From Sordariomycetes sp. S80-01Y (lineage: Eukaryota; Ascomycota; Sordariomycetes): a DNA stretch of 64,000 nucleotides. Positions 22,383 through 33,077 of the stretch are shown here, one piece after another. The stretch spans positions 2,356,001 through 2,420,000 of the forward strand of contig JAXQJY010000027.1 in assembly GCA_037042185.1 (NCBI GenBank), given 5' to 3'. A program made the position numbers and the translations under genes. The notes beneath the pieces were generated by a model that worked only from the letters and a program-made list of their open reading frames with translations, did no database searches and was not told the origin of the DNA. Each line of letters begins with the position of its first letter. Within the stretch, counting starts at the first letter, position 1.

Positions 22383-22952
22383 CCTGGACTTCCAGATCAG
22401 AGGCGTCGCTAGGCCACTGGGCGGAGATCGCGCGAACGTGAAGCCTGAAAAGATCGAATGATGATCGAGAAGGCGAACGGTCAGGCTGAAGGGCAGGGAT
22501 CAAGACGAGATCCCAAGGCCAAATGTCAATGGAAGGTGCTAGGGGAGCTTGAGGTGCCAGAGAAGTGCCGGCAGTGCAGTGATAAGTCTACCTAGTGGGG
22601 TTTGTTGTCAAACAGCCCCCCCTACCTTCGCGGCTAGGCACGTGTTTGCACCTCAAGCCCCTTCAAGTCCCGTGTTGCAGCGCGCGCCCACTGTGCCCAG
22701 GCTGGTGCCAGTCTCTGACAGCTGCCCATATGTTATTCCAGTCGTTTCCACGCGCACCTGTCGTGGGCAGCCTTCTGGTACTCGCTTGCCAAGGTTCCGC
22801 GGTCGGACTTGAGCATAGTTCCATCCATAGCTGCTTGTGGCCGCACTTCATACAGTGAATTGACGGATAGTGCGAGTAGAAAAATCAATGTACACCGCTC
22901 GTGGATATATACCTACACATTACAAATGTCTGCTTTGATGGGACCCGTGTCA
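22383..22952. other. intergenic, possible 5' exon of the coiled-coil gene
   Basis: A short minus-strand frame (22312-22503) overlaps the coiled-coil gene start and might belong to a 5' exon, but I could not find a convincing splice joining it. The rest shows nothing. Confidence 0.3.
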
Positions 22953-23774
22953 TCATGCTGTCCTTTTCACCCACACCCACGTTCCGGCAGCAACGGCGCC
23001 AACACCTACAGCGTACGGTGCAATGACACCAATTGCCTTGATCGCGTTGCTTACCGTAATGTCCCACGCAATCTTCCTAAGCATAGCCGCCTCGTTCATC
23101 CAGGGGAAATCCTGGTCCGGTACATCTTTGCCCAGAAACTCGCACAGCGGCTCCCAGCCATCGCCCATCCTGTACGTCAACAGCTTCTCCGGCGGCGCGG
23201 CTTCTCGGATCCGCTGCTCATGACGGTCAAAAGCCCATCTCGCCTTCTGTTGGGCCTCCTCCGGAGTCTTGGAATCAAAGAGCCCAAGAATAAGTTTCCG
23301 GGTCGCGCGCCCTGCGACTGATCCAATCAGGGGCTCAATGTAGCTGACGGAGAAGTTTGTGATTGGATTCCAGACTGCTGGAACCAGGCTCCCGAAGACG
23401 CTTTCGTGCCACTTCTGATAATCACGCTGCACCAGGATGACGACGGCATCGGGATAGGCCCTGATAAGCTCCGGACCGAAGATACTAGCACAGTCCGTAG
23501 TAGCCTCACTGGCGCCAAAGATTTCGTCCCACTGCTCTTTCGTGAAGGGTCCACCCGTGTGCGATGGGAGACATGGGAATGTGGCATCCGCGGCGGCATC
23601 AAGAACCTCCCAGTCGCGTCGCCGGTTGATGGCTTTTGAGGTGTGATAGACGTTTTTGTACCCAAGTATGGAGAGGGCCTCGGCCATCGACGTCGAGCCT
23701 GTCCGCGGGAGGCCGAGTGAGAGGACCTTCATGGTGCGTGGCGGCGCGTCCTTGTCCAGCGATGAGTATGCCAT
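22953..23774 (-). CDS. sulfotransferase-like P-loop protein with C-terminal TM anchor (copy A)
   Basis: Single exon, 273 aa from MAYSSLDKDAPPRT. The open frame continues upstream, but that part is low in coding character, so I chose the ATG at 23774. The P-loop-like PAPS-binding motif LGLPRTGSTSMAEAL lies near residue 18. YPDAVVILVQRDYQKWHES follows at ~110, then FDRHEQRIREAAPPEKLL and GWEPLCEFLGKDVPDQDFP. These match the fungal Sulfotransfer_4 family (PF17784), often mis-annotated as NAD-dependent epimerase. The C-terminus (~250-273) is a hydrophobic helix ending in KRTA, so the protein is probably tail-anchored. Copy B lies 742 bp upstream on the same strand with the same layout. Sulfotransferase activity is inferred from fold only; the substrate is unknown. 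Confidence 0.85.
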   Translation of the reverse strand: MAYSSLDKDAPPRTMKVLSLGLPRTGSTSMAEALSILGYKNVYHTSKAINRRRDWEVLDAAADATFPCLPSHTGGPFTKEQWDEIFGASEATTDCASIFGPELIRAYPDAVVILVQRDYQKWHESVFGSLVPAVWNPITNFSVSYIEPLIGSVAGRATRKLILGLFDSKTPEEAQQKARWAFDRHEQRIREAAPPEKLLTYRMGDGWEPLCEFLGKDVPDQDFPWMNEAAMLRKIAWDITVSNAIKAIGVIAPYAVGVGAVAAGTWVWVKRTA

Positions 23775-24515
23775 GGTTGCGAGTCGTGACGTGCGCCAAG
23801 CCTGTGTATTATGTCCTGGAGCTTCAGAGGGACCAAGTGATGTAGAGGTTTTGATGGACGTTTTTCGGGGATGATTGAATGAAAGATGTTGACGGCAGGT
23901 CGTGAATGGGATAAAGCAACCGCACGGCGGCCGCTGGTGGTGAGTGGGAATCGGGAATCTGGAATCTGGAACGATCCCGTCGGATCGGCCGAGGTTTCCG
24001 CCGCCGGGGTTGTTGATGCGGCCGAATACGATATAATACAACCCCTGGAGATGCGCCAACGTCTCATTGAGCAACCCCGCATCCGACTTGTGACGACCAA
24101 CGCTCGAGAAACGGCTATGGGCTGATGCATTTCGCTGGTAATGCCATCAGAGGCAAGTTCTGATTTGTTCGTGGGTGTGCCGGGTTAGCAGATTGCTCAT
24201 CACCGGGTAAACATTTTGCCACCCCTACTGATCAGCCAGGTCTGGGTTTATCTGAAAAGTAATACATCAAATACTCCCAGATCTATACTTTCCCCGAAGC
24301 TTCACGTCAATATATTGAGACACGTTGACGCTGCGTTTGCTATACCAGGTTAGCCCTGACCCAGGGTAGGTGCCAGCACTGACTAGAAATAGTGACTAGA
24401 AATAGTGACTACAAACGCCTCTGGATTGTGATGATGAACGACAAACTAAGTTTGTCGCACGGAGACTTTTAATACCATATAGTCTTTGTCTACTAGTATA
24501 GAGCGAGGGTCTCTC
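23775..24515. other. intergenic between the sulfotransferase-like copies
   Basis: This 741-bp stretch is AT-richer toward copy B. It holds a small tandem repeat at 24381-24410 and short GGAATCT-type iterations near 23947-23971. No gene was recognised. Confidence 0.45.
24381..24410. repeat. short tandem repeat, 13-bp unit
   Basis: The unit GACTAGAAATAGT occurs twice in a row and is followed by a third partial copy (GACT). It lies downstream of copy B and upstream of copy A. Confidence 0.8.
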
Positions 24516-25407
24516 TTACCCGAATGAGTGTCTATACCAGCATCCGAGCACAATAGAACTAAAGACGCATGCGCAGATGCCCATATTCTTCAGTGAATTC
24601 TGGACAATGTCTTTCGTAGCTTCTTGCATGTTATCTTGAAACTGACTACTTCCCTTATTCCCATCCGGGAACGGCACTTCTGGAACAGGCTTTCCCAGGA
24701 ACTCGCATAGTGGCTCCCTGTTCAGAGAGCTTTAGCATAGTCACGTAACCAACCGCAGCACATTTTACTTACCAACCTTGCTCCACACTCCAATCAAGGT
24801 ACGGACGACCAGAGCGGTGAAGACTGCGCTCCAGGGCGTCGTAGTGCTCCATGGCAACTCTTCTGCCGTTCTTCTTGAAATCCCCATCGTAGTACCCCCG
24901 CATGACCGCATCAAAGTTCCACCAAAGCCAGCAGATACTCGAGTCGAACCAGCTAAGAACCCACATCGGCCAGCTGAATACCTCGAGACAATTCTTCTCC
25001 ATGCTGGCGTACCAACCGTCTAGGTCTCGACGTCGGTTGAGAATAACCTTGGCATCGGGGTAGAAGGCCATGAGCTCGTGACCAAATACGTTGGCTGGGC
25101 CATCTGTGACGGCTTCACAATTGCCAAGAACGGCGTCAAAGTCAATGGGCTCTAATTGATCCTCTGAAGTACGGATTGATGGTCTTTTGAACTTTTGCCG
25201 CATGAGTGGAACCCAGAATGCACAGTCCTCCCTTTGACGTGCGGTGATGACGAAGCCATGATATACGCCGTTGTAACCAAGAATTTCCAAGGCGTTGCGA
25301 AGCGAATCTGTGCCGCTGCGTGAAAGTCCGAGACACAATATCTGCATCTGGGTCCCAGGAGTTCGGCGCCGAGTCGGAGGCTCCAGGTGGTAAAGAAGCC
25401 GGTCCAT
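24516..25407 (-). CDS. sulfotransferase-like P-loop protein with C-terminal TM anchor (copy B)
   Basis: Two exons, 24773-25407 and 24516-24717, with an intron of 55 bp (GTAAGT to GAACAG); 278 aa. The P-loop-like motif LGLSRSGTDSLRNAL lies near residue 26. YPDAKVILNRRRDLDGWYASM and YLDWSVEQGWEPLCEFLGKPVPEVPFP follow; the intron falls inside the EQGW-EPLCEFLG motif. A tryptophan-rich hydrophobic stretch sits mid-protein (WPMWVLSWFDSSICWLWW). The C-terminal helix NMGICACVFSSIVLGCWY suggests membrane anchoring. Same Sulfotransfer_4 family as copy A but clearly diverged, so an old duplication. Copy A has no intron at this place. It is divergent from the beta-propeller gene at 26226. Confidence 0.87.
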
Positions 25408-26225
25408 GGCGGCAGTGAGGGTTGTAGTTTGGATACTTCTGGAGCTCGGCGAGGGAGCAGCGTGCTTTTAGAGAGACGCCGGGTCTACTCATGCCGGTGA
25501 TAACTGATGTCACTGGGCTCCCTGGAGTCGATCACACGCGCTTATGTCTGTAACGAACGATCCACCAATACTAGCGCCAATAAGCCAGTGAACTGTAGCT
25601 CCACACTGGTCGCTCTTTGCTTACACGACGCCGTCCAAACCGCGGTTCGGCACCACAGTACCTCCAAGTTTCGTTGCTACCCATTGAGACGTAGGTATTT
25701 CGTTACGCAGCTCCTAGATATCATAGTATGGGCGTTTGGTGAACGTGAAAAACGTGTTTAAGAATAGTTTATGTTACTCTACTGCTGAGCCTACTGCCCA
25801 GGAGACATGGCATTTGCCTTTCGCCGTCCATCCGCTTCGTCCTCATCTGCATTCTAAGATTTTGCGATGCGTGCTCTAATTGAAGACTGAAAATTAAGAT
25901 GGGTTGTGAAAAAAAGAAACGACCGTGAAGCTAATCGATTGACTCCAATTGTCGTTTATCTTGCTGTATCTTGTGGTACCCGGCCACTCATGAGTAGCTC
26001 TACCCGATGCGGAGCAGGAATGCGAGAATACGAGTCTGTCCGAGAACCCGAGGGTTCAGAAACTTTTGGGGATCTTCGGCACACCTGCAAAGTGACTTGG
26101 CACTAATCTAAGTGGAACATAAATATCGACCGCCTCGCTACGTTAGTGTTCACGATAACCCGTTTACTATGGTTTCGAAGTGGTAAGGTGTGAGCGACTG
26201 TATCTGACCGGACATCATCAGGAGC
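25408..26225. promoter_or_regulatory. divergent region, sulfotransferase-like B / beta-propeller gene
   Basis: This 818-bp stretch lies between divergent starts and must hold both promoters. AT-rich patches occur around 25760 and 25900. No operator was recognised. Confidence 0.45.
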
Positions 26226-28226
26226 ATGAGAACGCATCCAGTGGTGAACATCGCCATAACCTTATCCTTTGTTTGTACTGGTCGATTGCCCACAATGTTG
26301 CTGTGTTTCCTCTCAACACTTGGACTTCTGGTGCCTGGCATTCAGGCCGACCATCAGGCGCCACTCGGACCACAGAAAGGTTCGATCTTGACAGACGACT
26401 TACCATCGCCACCCGCACCAGAACCAGTCGCTGTTATGAGGTTGCCTTTGCCTCCCATCGCACCGAGCGACGATATTGGCTCTTGTTCTCTAGAAATCAA
26501 CCCTCACGGCACTGGCTGTTTTGGAAAGGTCTCGGAACTACAGTCTGGAAACTTTCTTCCCGATAATAACCACATTGTCGCTGTCGGCGTTTTCACTGGA
26601 GCTCCAAGCCCACCGAATCCTGCAAGCATCTACGCTGGACAACAATTGATAATAGTCAAGACAGATGGCCAGAAATTTCAGAATGGGGATGCTTGGAAGT
26701 GTATCACTTGCGGCGTCTTGGAAGAGAACCATCACGGATCGGATGCAGCAATGGCCTACCCACAAGCATTTCGGGACGGAAGAAGGGTACTGGCCGGTGC
26801 GAACATTATCGAGTGCGCAGAAGATCTTTCCAGCGAAATATGCACACCTGAGAAGATTAGGGTCTACCCGCTTCGTTGGGACATGGATGGCAACGAATCA
26901 GGCTCTGGCGCCGAGATGCGTGAGCTTCGGTTGCACCCCGACAACGTTCATCTGGGATTCAGCCAATTCCATATAACCAAGTATGGAACCTTCAACCAAT
27001 ATTCCTACTTTGGAAGATTGAGATGGAACCCAAATCCGACTGGCGGGGGGTCGCCTTCACCTCGCTACGACGTTGTTAACGTATCAATACTTTTCAACGA
27101 CGATGAGACGACTAAGATTATTCAGGAAGACGCAGGGCCGCCACGTATTGTTCTTCCTACTGAGTCTCCAACCGTTGGGGAGCTTCGTGGATTCAGTGGC
27201 TCAGGGCAGGAGCTCACTTACATCGGCTATCCCACCGAGTCGTCCAACATCGATGTCTATGCTGCAGATCTTCAGTCTGGCAAGGTGCGCAGGCTCACAG
27301 CTCACCCAGAGTACTGCGACCCAGTCGACATCTCCCCGGACGACAAGTGGCATGTAGTGATGGATACCCGAGGGACAGAGCGACAGATGTTCCTGTCTGG
27401 TCTTAGAGGAATACCACCGTTGACCGACCTGGTAACTGCGGCCGCTGTGTCTTCGGTACGAAACAACGGCCATCGCAGATTCTTTCAGCCATGGCTCCTC
27501 GATCACTCTGGCGATCGCGATGAGTACTTCGGCCAGAAGCTGAATGCCGAAGGTAGCGGCGTTCCTGGCAGCGGCGATATCAACGATCCGGAGTGGAATG
27601 GCATGGCTGATCCAAAATGGTCATGGGACGGAACAAAGGTTGTATACACTCAGGTTCAGACCATGGCTCCGGCCTGCGGTGGGGAGAACTCGCTGCCATG
27701 TTACCCATCGAAGGAGGACGGAGGACGAGCTGAGAGGATAATGGTAGCTCATCTTACGGGTCGAGAACCGTCAACATTTCCTGTGGTCGAGCCTGTAACA
27801 GATGAGATACCTTGGGGCAAGAAGTTTCCGCCGGGGTCCTATCCGCCTGAGAGACCGTCGCTCCCAGCGGGGGAGTACCGACTTCGAGGCAAAACGTTCG
27901 GCCACGCCGCTATCAACCTTACTTCGAGAGAAGGTACCGACACTCTGGAGACCGTTTCTGTCGTCTACCACGACTTCTCGGATGATGGACTCGACATTTT
28001 AACCGGAAGCGAGAAAGTATCAGTGACGAGCCCGTCCCCCACGTTACAGCAAGTTACATGGTATTCGAACATTACACAAACGGGGCCTAATGCTGGGACA
28101 AAGATGACTAGCCCAGGAGGGTTTTACTTCGAAGTAGACGTTATGAAGAATATCTTCCAAGCAAAGGGAAGCATGGTCACGACTGTCGGTGGCAAAGAGT
28201 ACTTGCAACCAGCCGATGGTACTTGA
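26226..28226 (+). CDS. secreted TolB/PD40-type beta-propeller protein, SxtP-like
   Basis: Single exon. Two starts are plausible: 26226 (666 aa) or the later ATG at 26295, which gives a clean signal peptide MLLCFLSTLGLLVPGIQA. I prefer the second as the mature reading. The body has repeated propeller-blade patterns: LQSGNFLPDNNHIVAVGVF, GQQLIIVKTDG, QELTYIGYPTESSNIDVYAADL-type blade ends, RRLTAHPEYCDPVDISPDDKW and MADPKWSWDGTKVVYTQVQ. Conserved cysteine pairs (CITCG, CGGENSLPC) fit an extracellular protein. Fungal relatives are sometimes annotated as saxitoxin-operon protein SxtP; that label does not imply toxin synthesis. Function is unknown; it could be a hydrolase or ligand-binding protein. 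Its 3' end lies about 100 bp from the 3' end of the A-T-R gene. Confidence 0.82.
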   Translation: MRTHPVVNIAITLSFVCTGRLPTMLLCFLSTLGLLVPGIQADHQAPLGPQKGSILTDDLPSPPAPEPVAVMRLPLPPIAPSDDIGSCSLEINPHGTGCFGKVSELQSGNFLPDNNHIVAVGVFTGAPSPPNPASIYAGQQLIIVKTDGQKFQNGDAWKCITCGVLEENHHGSDAAMAYPQAFRDGRRVLAGANIIECAEDLSSEICTPEKIRVYPLRWDMDGNESGSGAEMRELRLHPDNVHLGFSQFHITKYGTFNQYSYFGRLRWNPNPTGGGSPSPRYDVVNVSILFNDDETTKIIQEDAGPPRIVLPTESPTVGELRGFSGSGQELTYIGYPTESSNIDVYAADLQSGKVRRLTAHPEYCDPVDISPDDKWHVVMDTRGTERQMFLSGLRGIPPLTDLVTAAAVSSVRNNGHRRFFQPWLLDHSGDRDEYFGQKLNAEGSGVPGSGDINDPEWNGMADPKWSWDGTKVVYTQVQTMAPACGGENSLPCYPSKEDGGRAERIMVAHLTGREPSTFPVVEPVTDEIPWGKKFPPGSYPPERPSLPAGEYRLRGKTFGHAAINLTSREGTDTLETVSVVYHDFSDDGLDILTGSEKVSVTSPSPTLQQVTWYSNITQTGPNAGTKMTSPGGFYFEVDVMKNIFQAKGSMVTTVGGKEYLQPADGT

Positions 28227-28328
28227 GTTTGTTGAACATGTATGCTTAGTTTTCACTGATCCTGACCGAAAGCCAAGTTTTTGCTAAATTGATTGCAAGC
28301 TATGAACCGAATGCCTTTCTAAAAACAT

Positions 28329-31300
28329 CTAGTATCCCCACTGCTTGAGCCAATTGGCCATCCACTCTTGCGATACAGGGTTCATGTGTGCAAGCGTGCT
28401 GGATGACTGGACGGTCTTGACTGTAGCAAGACGCGGCATTTCATTCCCTTCATTCCCAATGTCCTCAAAAAATGCTTGGATCTTAAGAGCCGGGTTTTTC
28501 TCAAGATCAGAGGTGTGAGTACCACTTTCAACCAACGCTTCAAGCCACTCAGCAAAGGAAACAACATGAACGCCGCCACCTAGAGAGCTCTTGATGATCG
28601 GAAGCAGGCTGTCCCAGAAGGTAATATGGGGATTAGTGCCATGGAAGACTGTGGCGCCCTTATTTCCATCAACTTTACGAGCGCTCATTGCCAATTCCAC
28701 AACCATCTCACCCATGAGATCAACCGGGACCCAATCAACCTGGTCCATTGACCCAAGAGAGTCGGGAAGCTTGCCTAGATGCTTCGAACTCTGTATCAGG
28801 CTCGGTAGCCACTCTTTCTTGGGCCAGTGTCCGTCCGAGGTCGTAGGCCCGGCGATCTGACCGACGCGGAAAACAGTAGTCGGGATGTTGCTCTCCTTCG
28901 CGGCCTCGTTCAACAACCTTTCAGAGATGTACTTCGACTGCGCATAGCCCATGGATCCCGGGGTCTCCCACTCTTCGAAGATCGTCTCTGTCACACTTCC
29001 ACGCCTAGAAGCAACAGTACTGACACTGGATATAAAGAAGAGTTCCGCACCAAACGTCGAATTTGCAGAGAAATCAATCAAATGCTGAACCGAGGAGATA
29101 TTGCCAGAGAATGAGTCAAGGGATTGGTTGAAGTCCACTTTCCAGGCGTTGTGGATAATGTGAGTCACTTCGCCCACCAGACTTCTGTAGTCTTCACGGG
29201 TAAGACCCAAAAAGGCTTTAGTTATGTCGCTGTTGAGCGAGATGATCTTCTCATTGTAAATGTCGACACCCCTCTTCACCGCTCGAACGATGTGACGAGT
29301 ACGAGACTCAGGATCACCTTGGCCCCTTTCGCGGTTCAGACAGTATATCCTCGTAACCTTCGGATTCTTCAGTAAAGACTGGAGAATGTAAGATCCGAGT
29401 GATCCAGTAGCCCCGGTCAGAAGGACGATATGTGAGTCCGTAGACTTGATGCGAGGTTGACTTCCGGTAATGGGTAGCTTCAAAACGTGCTCTTCGTACA
29501 CTGCCTTCACCTCCTTGGGACCGCTGGCTCCTTTCGCTTGTGCGGCTCCCTCGATGCACGCTACCATTCCCGATATTGTGGGGTTGGCGTAGATATCTTT
29601 GACCTCCAAAGCCTTGGGCAACCTGTTGCTACCCACCGCGTTCCAAGTATCTTTGGCCATTGCTGTGACTTGTAGAGAATCGAGGCCTCTCTCAAACAAA
29701 TCGTCCCCATCTTTCAGTATCTCCGCGTTGATTTCCGTATTAGCGGTGACTATTTGTCTGATCATCGTCAGAGTATCCCCAGTTTTGCCAATGCCATTGG
29801 TATATGGCACCTCCCCATTGCTAGCTTGAGTCTCAGACTTTGTGTATAGTGTCTTAATCTCATTTGCGTATAAATCGATTGTCGGTTTTCGTTGCACTGT
29901 TCCCTTCCCGGCACGCAGCATTGGCTTTTCGGGTGAGGTGAAGATAATCATATCTCGATGGATCCGTCCATGGGAAGGACTCGCATTATTCGCAGCCTCG
30001 ATTGTCGGCCATATCTCTTCGAGAATAGAGACTGTCTTTTCGACATCAGATTCCGGTCGCTTCGGCTCGATAAGGAGGCTCGATTGCGCATACCCCTGTC
30101 CTGCAACGACGGCGCCGTCGACGTCCGGATGCCCCAGGATCTTATCTTCAATATCGACAGGGTTCAGCTTTTCTCCCGAGCTGAAAACAATAATGTCGTC
30201 CGTCCGACCCTTGTACAGCCACATGTTAGGTTTTGTAGGGTGCTTGGAGTATAGATCTTTCATCGAATACTCATCAAGCTCAGGAAAGGTACCGAAAACA
30301 CCTTGATAAACGCCAAGCTCTCGGTCTCGCACAATGAAGAGCTCATACAGCCCATCAGATACTTGACGAAACTCATGCTTCATGAGCGGAGACGGACTGA
30401 GATACCTCCAGTCTTCTCTGGCCAGTGGCTGGATTGGCAAAAGTCCCGTCTCCGTCGCGCCCATGCAATTGTATATGTGAACCTTGCGAGAGATTACATC
30501 GCCGACAGCCTCCGGGCAGGGCCCACCCCCAAAGGCGATGCCATCCAGCTTGGTCAAGTTCTCCAAATAATCAGGGCGCGCAGCTATTCCTGCCCAGGTC
30601 ATCGCTGCGTGCACGCTGTGCTGTACATTGCCATGGACGTGAACCGCGTTCACTAGCTCGAGTGAGGGTGGGAAAAGTCCCACGACGGTGGTTAACTCAC
30701 CATACAATGGCGCAGCAGTGGCCATGAACAGTCCAGCGAGATGAAACATGGGCATGGCCACGTATACGCGAGTGCCTTTGGCTGTGTTGGGGTATACCCC
30801 AGGATAACCAAGTAACGGAGCAGCACTGAACGCATCTTGGGCAGCAAGGGTTTTGTGCGTGACCACGATTGGCTTGGGGAGACCCGTTGAGCCAGACGTG
30901 TGAAGAACCACCAAAGGCTCCAGAGCGGCCTCCTCCCACGTCTTATTGTACGGATAAGGCTTATGCGTCCAGTTACCGTTGAACCAGTGCGAGATTCCAG
31001 GAACTTCCAAAGTCTGCATCTTTCGCGAGGTGAGAATCTCTGTGACGATGGGCAAAGGGAAATTTGGCGGCATCAGAAACGTGTGACAGTCCATTGCCTT
31101 CAACAGCGATAGGTGAGCCTCGAGGGTGTTCCGCGGAGAGCTGAGCAGCACTTTGTAGCCAGCCTTGTTACAGGCCAGAACAACCACAGCGTATGTGAGA
31201 TCTTGTGGACCTATGTAGAGAAGTGTTGGAAAGTTGGTGCCCCGGCCTAAACGCTCTTCGATATGCCAAGCGCATCCGTCTACGGCACGGGCCAGAGCTT

Positions 31301-31445
31301 GGGATGAGACGTCATGGAAGCCTTCAGCTGGACTTTTGGTCTTCATGAAGGAGTATATGATGCGATGCGGGTCCTCAGTTGCGATTTTGTCGACAAGGGC
31401 AGGCAGGAGGCGCCTGCCCAGGTCTCCTGGAGGAAGAAGTGACAT
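28329..31445 (-). CDS. NRPS-like enzyme, adenylation-thiolation-reductase (A-T-R)
   Basis: Single intronless exon, 1038 aa. Adenylation domain ~15-530: A3 core LHTSGSTGLPKP (~181-192), A5 NCMGATETG (~326-334), A8 YKGRTDDIIVFSSGEKLNP (~411-429), and the catalytic A10 lysine in GKGTVQRK (~513-520). Thiolation domain ~555-640 with attachment serine in FERGLDSLQ (~591). Thioester-reductase domain ~670-1030 with NADPH motif LLTGATGSLGSY (~675-686) and short-chain-dehydrogenase YAQSK (Tyr834, Lys838). There is no condensation domain. Such enzymes activate one carboxylic acid as AMP ester, tether it and release it reductively as aldehyde or alcohol; alpha-aminoadipate reductase is the primary-metabolism analogue. 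Substrate is unpredicted. Likely the core of a small secondary-metabolite locus. Confidence 0.93.
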   Translation of the reverse strand: MSLLPPGDLGRRLLPALVDKIATEDPHRIIYSFMKTKSPAEGFHDVSSQALARAVDGCAWHIEERLGRGTNFPTLLYIGPQDLTYAVVVLACNKAGYKVLLSSPRNTLEAHLSLLKAMDCHTFLMPPNFPLPIVTEILTSRKMQTLEVPGISHWFNGNWTHKPYPYNKTWEEAALEPLVVLHTSGSTGLPKPIVVTHKTLAAQDAFSAAPLLGYPGVYPNTAKGTRVYVAMPMFHLAGLFMATAAPLYGELTTVVGLFPPSLELVNAVHVHGNVQHSVHAAMTWAGIAARPDYLENLTKLDGIAFGGGPCPEAVGDVISRKVHIYNCMGATETGLLPIQPLAREDWRYLSPSPLMKHEFRQVSDGLYELFIVRDRELGVYQGVFGTFPELDEYSMKDLYSKHPTKPNMWLYKGRTDDIIVFSSGEKLNPVDIEDKILGHPDVDGAVVAGQGYAQSSLLIEPKRPESDVEKTVSILEEIWPTIEAANNASPSHGRIHRDMIIFTSPEKPMLRAGKGTVQRKPTIDLYANEIKTLYTKSETQASNGEVPYTNGIGKTGDTLTMIRQIVTANTEINAEILKDGDDLFERGLDSLQVTAMAKDTWNAVGSNRLPKALEVKDIYANPTISGMVACIEGAAQAKGASGPKEVKAVYEEHVLKLPITGSQPRIKSTDSHIVLLTGATGSLGSYILQSLLKNPKVTRIYCLNRERGQGDPESRTRHIVRAVKRGVDIYNEKIISLNSDITKAFLGLTREDYRSLVGEVTHIIHNAWKVDFNQSLDSFSGNISSVQHLIDFSANSTFGAELFFISSVSTVASRRGSVTETIFEEWETPGSMGYAQSKYISERLLNEAAKESNIPTTVFRVGQIAGPTTSDGHWPKKEWLPSLIQSSKHLGKLPDSLGSMDQVDWVPVDLMGEMVVELAMSARKVDGNKGATVFHGTNPHITFWDSLLPIIKSSLGGGVHVVSFAEWLEALVESGTHTSDLEKNPALKIQAFFEDIGNEGNEMPRLATVKTVQSSSTLAHMNPVSQEWMANWLKQWGY

Positions 31446-33077
31446 ACTTTGATGAGTTGAATTAAAGGAGCTTTATTATCAAGCAGAGTACAGTTGCATC
31501 TCTGGGAGGCTGGTAATTTATTTCCTGGACGGGTCCAAGGCTGTTTTATGGAAGCCGCCTCAGACGGGGCATTGTGAAAGTCCTACGACCACCAACCGGT
31601 CTAGCCGATCGACGGACTGCCATTTTAGTGGCGAAGAAGGCATGACGCGGCGGCACTGACGAAATGTCCTCCTTGGTATTAATTAGATGTTAGATAAACA
31701 CCACAGTTGAGAAGTCTACCCTAACTGTGCCGTTTGTCCGGGCTGTGGGTATCGTCTACGTTGCGGCTTGGTCAGCACTCAGGCCGGCACGTTGAGCGAG
31801 CTTAGAACAGCATACAACAGCGTCTTGAACCATCACGACTTAAAAGAAGAGTGGTTACACTCAGACGTCACCTAGAATACGCGTCAGCGAGATGCCAGTG
31901 GCGGTCGTTGGCTTACAGAGCGGCGGGCAATGAGGCCGGAGCTTCGGCACCGTCCTGGCATCATGGTTGCTGTCAACGGGGACCAAAAGTCGTTTTGAAG
32001 GGCGCAGTCAGAAAGCTGCTCATTAGTGCTGATGGACTGCTACATAGGTTCTGACAAAGTGGTGGGCGATCCAACTGTGGCCTTTTCGTGTCGACGGGAG
32101 ACGCGAAGATTTCGCAAACAACACGCCGCGACAAGTCACGCAATCGTCGCCGAGGACTGTTTGGCTGCTGACACGTAGTTGAGGCGCGCGTTCTTCAGAT
32201 TTTCCATTCAACATTTCAAACACCCTATCAATCCAGAGGATTTTCAGAATCCTAAACTTTGAAGATCTGCAGACCACACACAATACTTGTCATCGATATG
32301 TTGTATTCCATTCCGATCGATGTCCGGGACATGTGGTCCGGACCGGCTCCCGATACCCACTCATACCGGACCCCCACAAGGTAACCCGGACTTCAACATA
32401 CATATTACATTCGTACCTATATCGATTAAGGCGGTGAATGGAGAAAGATTTGGTGGGACTTTCAAGATTCGGTTCGGACGGGTTCACATGTCTTTCTTTG
32501 ACGTATCTCACCTGGGGAGCTAAACAGAGACCGTAAGATTGAGCACTGATCCTCAGCGGACGGTCCGGCGACCGCCACCAATCTTACACGTACTTGTGCG
32601 CCAGAGCACCAAATATGGTGCGCCTTTGTTCGTTCCCCAAAAGAACGGCCAAGACAGGAATAACCACAATCTCATGACTTCAGAAAACCGGGCGGTCAAA
32701 GGAAAAGTTTGGGTCGGTGGGTTCGGTACTTAGTCGCCGGCTCTCGTCCTGCGGAATTCGCGATGCAATGCCAACAAAGACATGCGCAGACACATTCTCA
32801 TCAATTTGATTCCCAATGTGCGGTGTCCAGGCCGATTGCTCCTCTTATCACAGTCATCGCATGTCACTGCTGGCATGCTAGCGTTGTATTGCATTTGACC
32901 CCTGCAACCATGTATCAATTTCCGCGCTTGAGCGCGTCACACGTAGGTGAGACGCAAAACACACCGCGTGCGACAAGATTGGCTGCCAACCCTGTGACTT
33001 TTTTCAACTTCACCCTAAAAGCCTCCACGCGCACTCTGAGGCTCTTTGGGGATACTGACGACCTGCAAGTACTGAGG
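31446..33077. promoter_or_regulatory. long divergent region, A-T-R gene / Ras-like gene
   Basis: About 1.6 kb separates divergent starts. No gene is convincing. Three CCGGAC hexamers occur within 54 bp (32338-32391), and more CGG/CCG triplets near 32553-32575. Such motifs are the half-site type bound by Zn2Cys6 proteins. This is suggestive only. Confidence 0.4.

Noticed and set aside
23775-24074. N-terminal extension of sulfotransferase-like copy A by 100 codons
   Set aside because: The extension has irregular composition, and the family starts close to the P-loop, which fits the ATG at 23774.
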